Part shown: positions 62,419-64,000 of the stretch, one piece after another | Layout of the letters: every line of letters starts with the position of its first letter | Numbering within the stretch: position 1 is the first letter of the stretch | Assembly (NCBI GenBank): GCA_050301795.1 | Contig: JBNKZU010000003.1 | Location: 35,229-99,228, forward strand | Source of the DNA: JBNKZU01 sp050301795 | Lineage (GTDB): Bacteria; Pseudomonadota; Gammaproteobacteria; Thiohalomonadales; Thiohalomonadaceae | Length of the DNA stretch: 64,000 nucleotides | Direction: 5' to 3' | Program-made: the position numbers and the translations under genes | The notes under the pieces: model-generated | Told to the model about the DNA's origin: nothing | Databases searched by the model: none | Seen by the model: only the letters and a program-made list of their open reading frames with translations

Positions 62419-62778
62419 ATGAACACAAATCAACAAATTCGGGAACTCTCTGAGCGATTAATCCTTCATGTGGAGGAGCATTTTAATAACTTTCGTTCAG
62501 ATGAGATTATCGCAGAGCTAAAAAGGCTCGCACACAATCACGATAATCAATGTATTGATTGCATCAAAAAAAGCTCAAATGAAGAAGTGCTAAATGTACT
62601 GAAGGAGTTTGAGCAACATTTAAAACGATATGATTACATCTTTGATGTGCTAAATATCAATCCTCGCGTCGATAATGAATATCACAAACGAATGATGATG
62701 CGTCCGAAAAAGATGTTTCTAGTACGGACTAAAAACATTCTTAAGCAACTCACGATGATGATTCAACCCGTTAAATAA
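62419..62778 (+). CDS. Small helical protein, paralogue B
   Basis: 119 residues. It matches paralogue A in register: MNTNQQIRELSERLILHVEE, LKRLAHNHDNQCIDCIKKSS, EFEQHLKRYDYIFDVLN, and a C-terminal PKKMFLVRTKNILKQLTMMI. It differs by an added CIDC pair. A tandem duplication followed by strong divergence is the simplest origin. Function unknown. Confidence 0.65.
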   Translation: MNTNQQIRELSERLILHVEEHFNNFRSDEIIAELKRLAHNHDNQCIDCIKKSSNEEVLNVLKEFEQHLKRYDYIFDVLNINPRVDNEYHKRMMMRPKKMFLVRTKNILKQLTMMIQPVK

Positions 62779-62782
62779 TTGT

Positions 62783-63559
62783 TTAACTTCGAGTGCCGAC
62801 ACCTTTTTTCAGAAGCCATAAGCTGTAGCTATATAGCACCACAATAAAGGTGATCATCACGCTGTAGGCGGTGATTAGGTCGATATCGCTAACACCAAGC
62901 ATACCAAAGCGGAAGGTATTCACCATATAGAGGATCGGGTTAGCAAGTGAAGCATTAGCCCAGAATTCTGGCAGCATATTGACTGAATAGAATATCCCGC
63001 CAAGATAGGTTAGAGGTGTTAATACAAAGGTCGGGATCAGCGAGATATCATCAAACGATTTGGCGTAGACCGCATTAATAAACCCAGCCAGTGCAAACAG
63101 AATAGCGGTTAACAGAACCACAGAAAGCGTTACCCACAGATTATAAAGCTGAAGATCGGTAAAGAAGCTGGCTACGATAGTAACCATTGCACCAACGGTT
63201 AGCCCTCTGGCAACACCTCCTGAAATATAGCCAATCAAAATCAATGAGTGCGGCACAGGGGAGATCAAAAGCTCTTCAATATAGCGTCCGAATTTGGAGC
63301 CATAAAAGCTTGAGACCACATTGGCATAAGCGTTGGTGAGAATGCTCATCATAATCAGACCCGGCACAATGTAATCGATATAGGTAATGCCATCAATTGG
63401 CGGTAGTTGGCTTCCAATCATCTTGCCAAAGATCACAAAATAGAGAGCGGTTGTGATCATTGGCGGCACAATGGTCTGGATCCATATTCGGCGAAAACGT
63501 CGGATCTCTTTAAATAGAATGGTTAAGAAGGCAACGCGATAGCTTGACCAGGTACTCAT
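62783..63559 (-). CDS. ABC-2 type transporter permease (YadH-like)
   Basis: A 258-residue membrane component with six TM helices and the ABC-2 pattern (RIWIQTIVPPMITTALYFVI at the start, IVPGLIMMSILTNAYANVVS, GFINAVYAKSFDDISLIPTF and VLTPLTYLGGIFYSVNMLPE). Its ATG overlaps the ATPase stop by 4 bp. Such pairs export lipids, polysaccharides or drugs; the cargo is not known. Confidence 0.9.
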   Translation of the reverse strand: MSTWSSYRVAFLTILFKEIRRFRRIWIQTIVPPMITTALYFVIFGKMIGSQLPPIDGITYIDYIVPGLIMMSILTNAYANVVSSFYGSKFGRYIEELLISPVPHSLILIGYISGGVARGLTVGAMVTIVASFFTDLQLYNLWVTLSVVLLTAILFALAGFINAVYAKSFDDISLIPTFVLTPLTYLGGIFYSVNMLPEFWANASLANPILYMVNTFRFGMLGVSDIDLITAYSVMITFIVVLYSYSLWLLKKGVGTRS

Positions 63560-64000
63560 AGCTTGTCTCCGTTACTATCAACAAGATTAAGGAATAACTC
63601 CTCGAGTCGATTGGCCTTATTACGCATCGACAGTACCTCTATCCCTTGAGCAGAAAGCTCGCTAAAGATAGCGTTAAGCCCCTGCTCGCGTTGAACCCTT
63701 ATCTCTAGTGTCGATTCATCAACTAAGGTCACAGGGTAGCCACAATTAAAGGGTGGAATCTCACTGATGGGTGATTTGAGATCGAGAATAAAGGTCTCTT
63801 CATTAAGTGAGGCTAACAGTGATTTGGTTGAGGTGTTGGTAACGATCGTACCGTGATCGATAATGGCAATGTTACGGCACAGCATCTCTGCCTCTTCCAG
63901 ATAGTGCGTCGTCAGAATGATGGTTGTTCCCATTTTGTTGACTTGGCGCAGGAAGTCCCACATTGAACGGCGTAGCTCAATATCAACACCTGCGGTGGGT
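63556..64000 (-). CDS. ABC transporter ATP-binding protein (5' partial)
   Basis: The frame stays open to the window end, so only the C-terminal 147 or so residues are present. PTAGVDIELRRS at the edge is the D-loop region just after Walker B, and TIILTTHYLEEAEMLCRNIA contains the H-loop His. The C-terminal extension is typical of YadG/ABCA-like ATPases paired with ABC-2 permeases. Walker A and the signature motif lie outside the window. Confidence 0.92.
   Translation of the reverse strand, partial: PTAGVDIELRRSMWDFLRQVNKMGTTIILTTHYLEEAEMLCRNIAIIDHGTIVTNTSTKSLLASLNEETFILDLKSPISEIPPFNCGYPVTLVDESTLEIRVQREQGLNAIFSELSAQGIEVLSMRNKANRLEELFLNLVDSNGDKL

Overview
This 64 kb window looks like chromosome of a free-living or facultative gammaproteobacterium, probably of the Chromatiales/Thiotrichales type. 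The basis is gene order and content: hisZ-purA, recA...recX-alaS-lysC-csrA-tRNA-Ser-tRNA-Arg, nnr-tsaE-amidase next to queG, and mutS, lon, adk-hemH-prfC. A gene resembling dsrS of sulfur oxidisers (41.7-42.8 kb) hints at sulfur-based lithotrophy. This placement is inferred from gene content; no rRNA is present.

Layout. 0-4 kb: the 3' part of hisZ, purA and a flavoprotein disulfide oxidoreductase. 4-6.5 kb: a minus-strand cluster of a retropepsin-like RimB, RimK and an AstE/aspartoacylase-like peptidase. 6.5-12.5 kb: signalling and envelope genes, including an HTH protein fused to an alpha/beta-hydrolase domain that lacks the nucleophile serine, two lipoproteins and a HAMP-class III nucleotide cyclase. 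12.6-24.7 kb: housekeeping genes (nth, a LysR regulator, a PerM-type exporter, tsaB, argA, pyk, mutS, pncC, thpR). 24.7-33.2 kb: recA, a lone GspE/PilB ATPase, recX, alaS, lysC, csrA and two tRNAs. 33.1-36.4 kb: a small island in the 3' half of tRNA-Arg, bounded by 50-bp perfect direct repeats, holding an IS3-family element and one AT-rich pentapeptide-repeat/membrane protein. 36.5-38.9 kb: a LexA-controlled operon of lexA, a Y-family polymerase and a short SRAP/HMCES-like protein. 39-42.8 kb: a MoxR ATPase, a VWA/metallopeptidase-like protein and the DsrS-like protein. 42.9-49.3 kb: adk, hemH, prfC, a response regulator and lon. 49.4-54.5 kb: a Cys-rich orphan, then a tight minus-strand operon queG-pfkB-mobA-mobB-moeA. 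54.6-62.8 kb: nupC, nnr, tsaE, a cell-wall amidase, an OlsF-like ornithine-lipid synthase and two small paralogous helical proteins. 62.8-64 kb: an ABC-2 exporter, cut by the window end.

Most notable signals. (1) recA and lexA both carry GTTC-N7-GTTC, the LexA box known from Alphaproteobacteria, placed exactly on their sigma70-type promoters, and the local LexA has a matching Ser-Lys...His-Arg recognition helix. No CTGT-N8-ACAG box was seen at either promoter. (2) The tRNA-Arg island has intact attL/attR but no integrase. (3) Downstream of tRNA-Ser lies an array of four back-to-back hairpins ending in a second, degenerate copy of the tRNA 3' end. (4) The HTH/pseudo-hydrolase fusion is a candidate ligand-sensing regulator.
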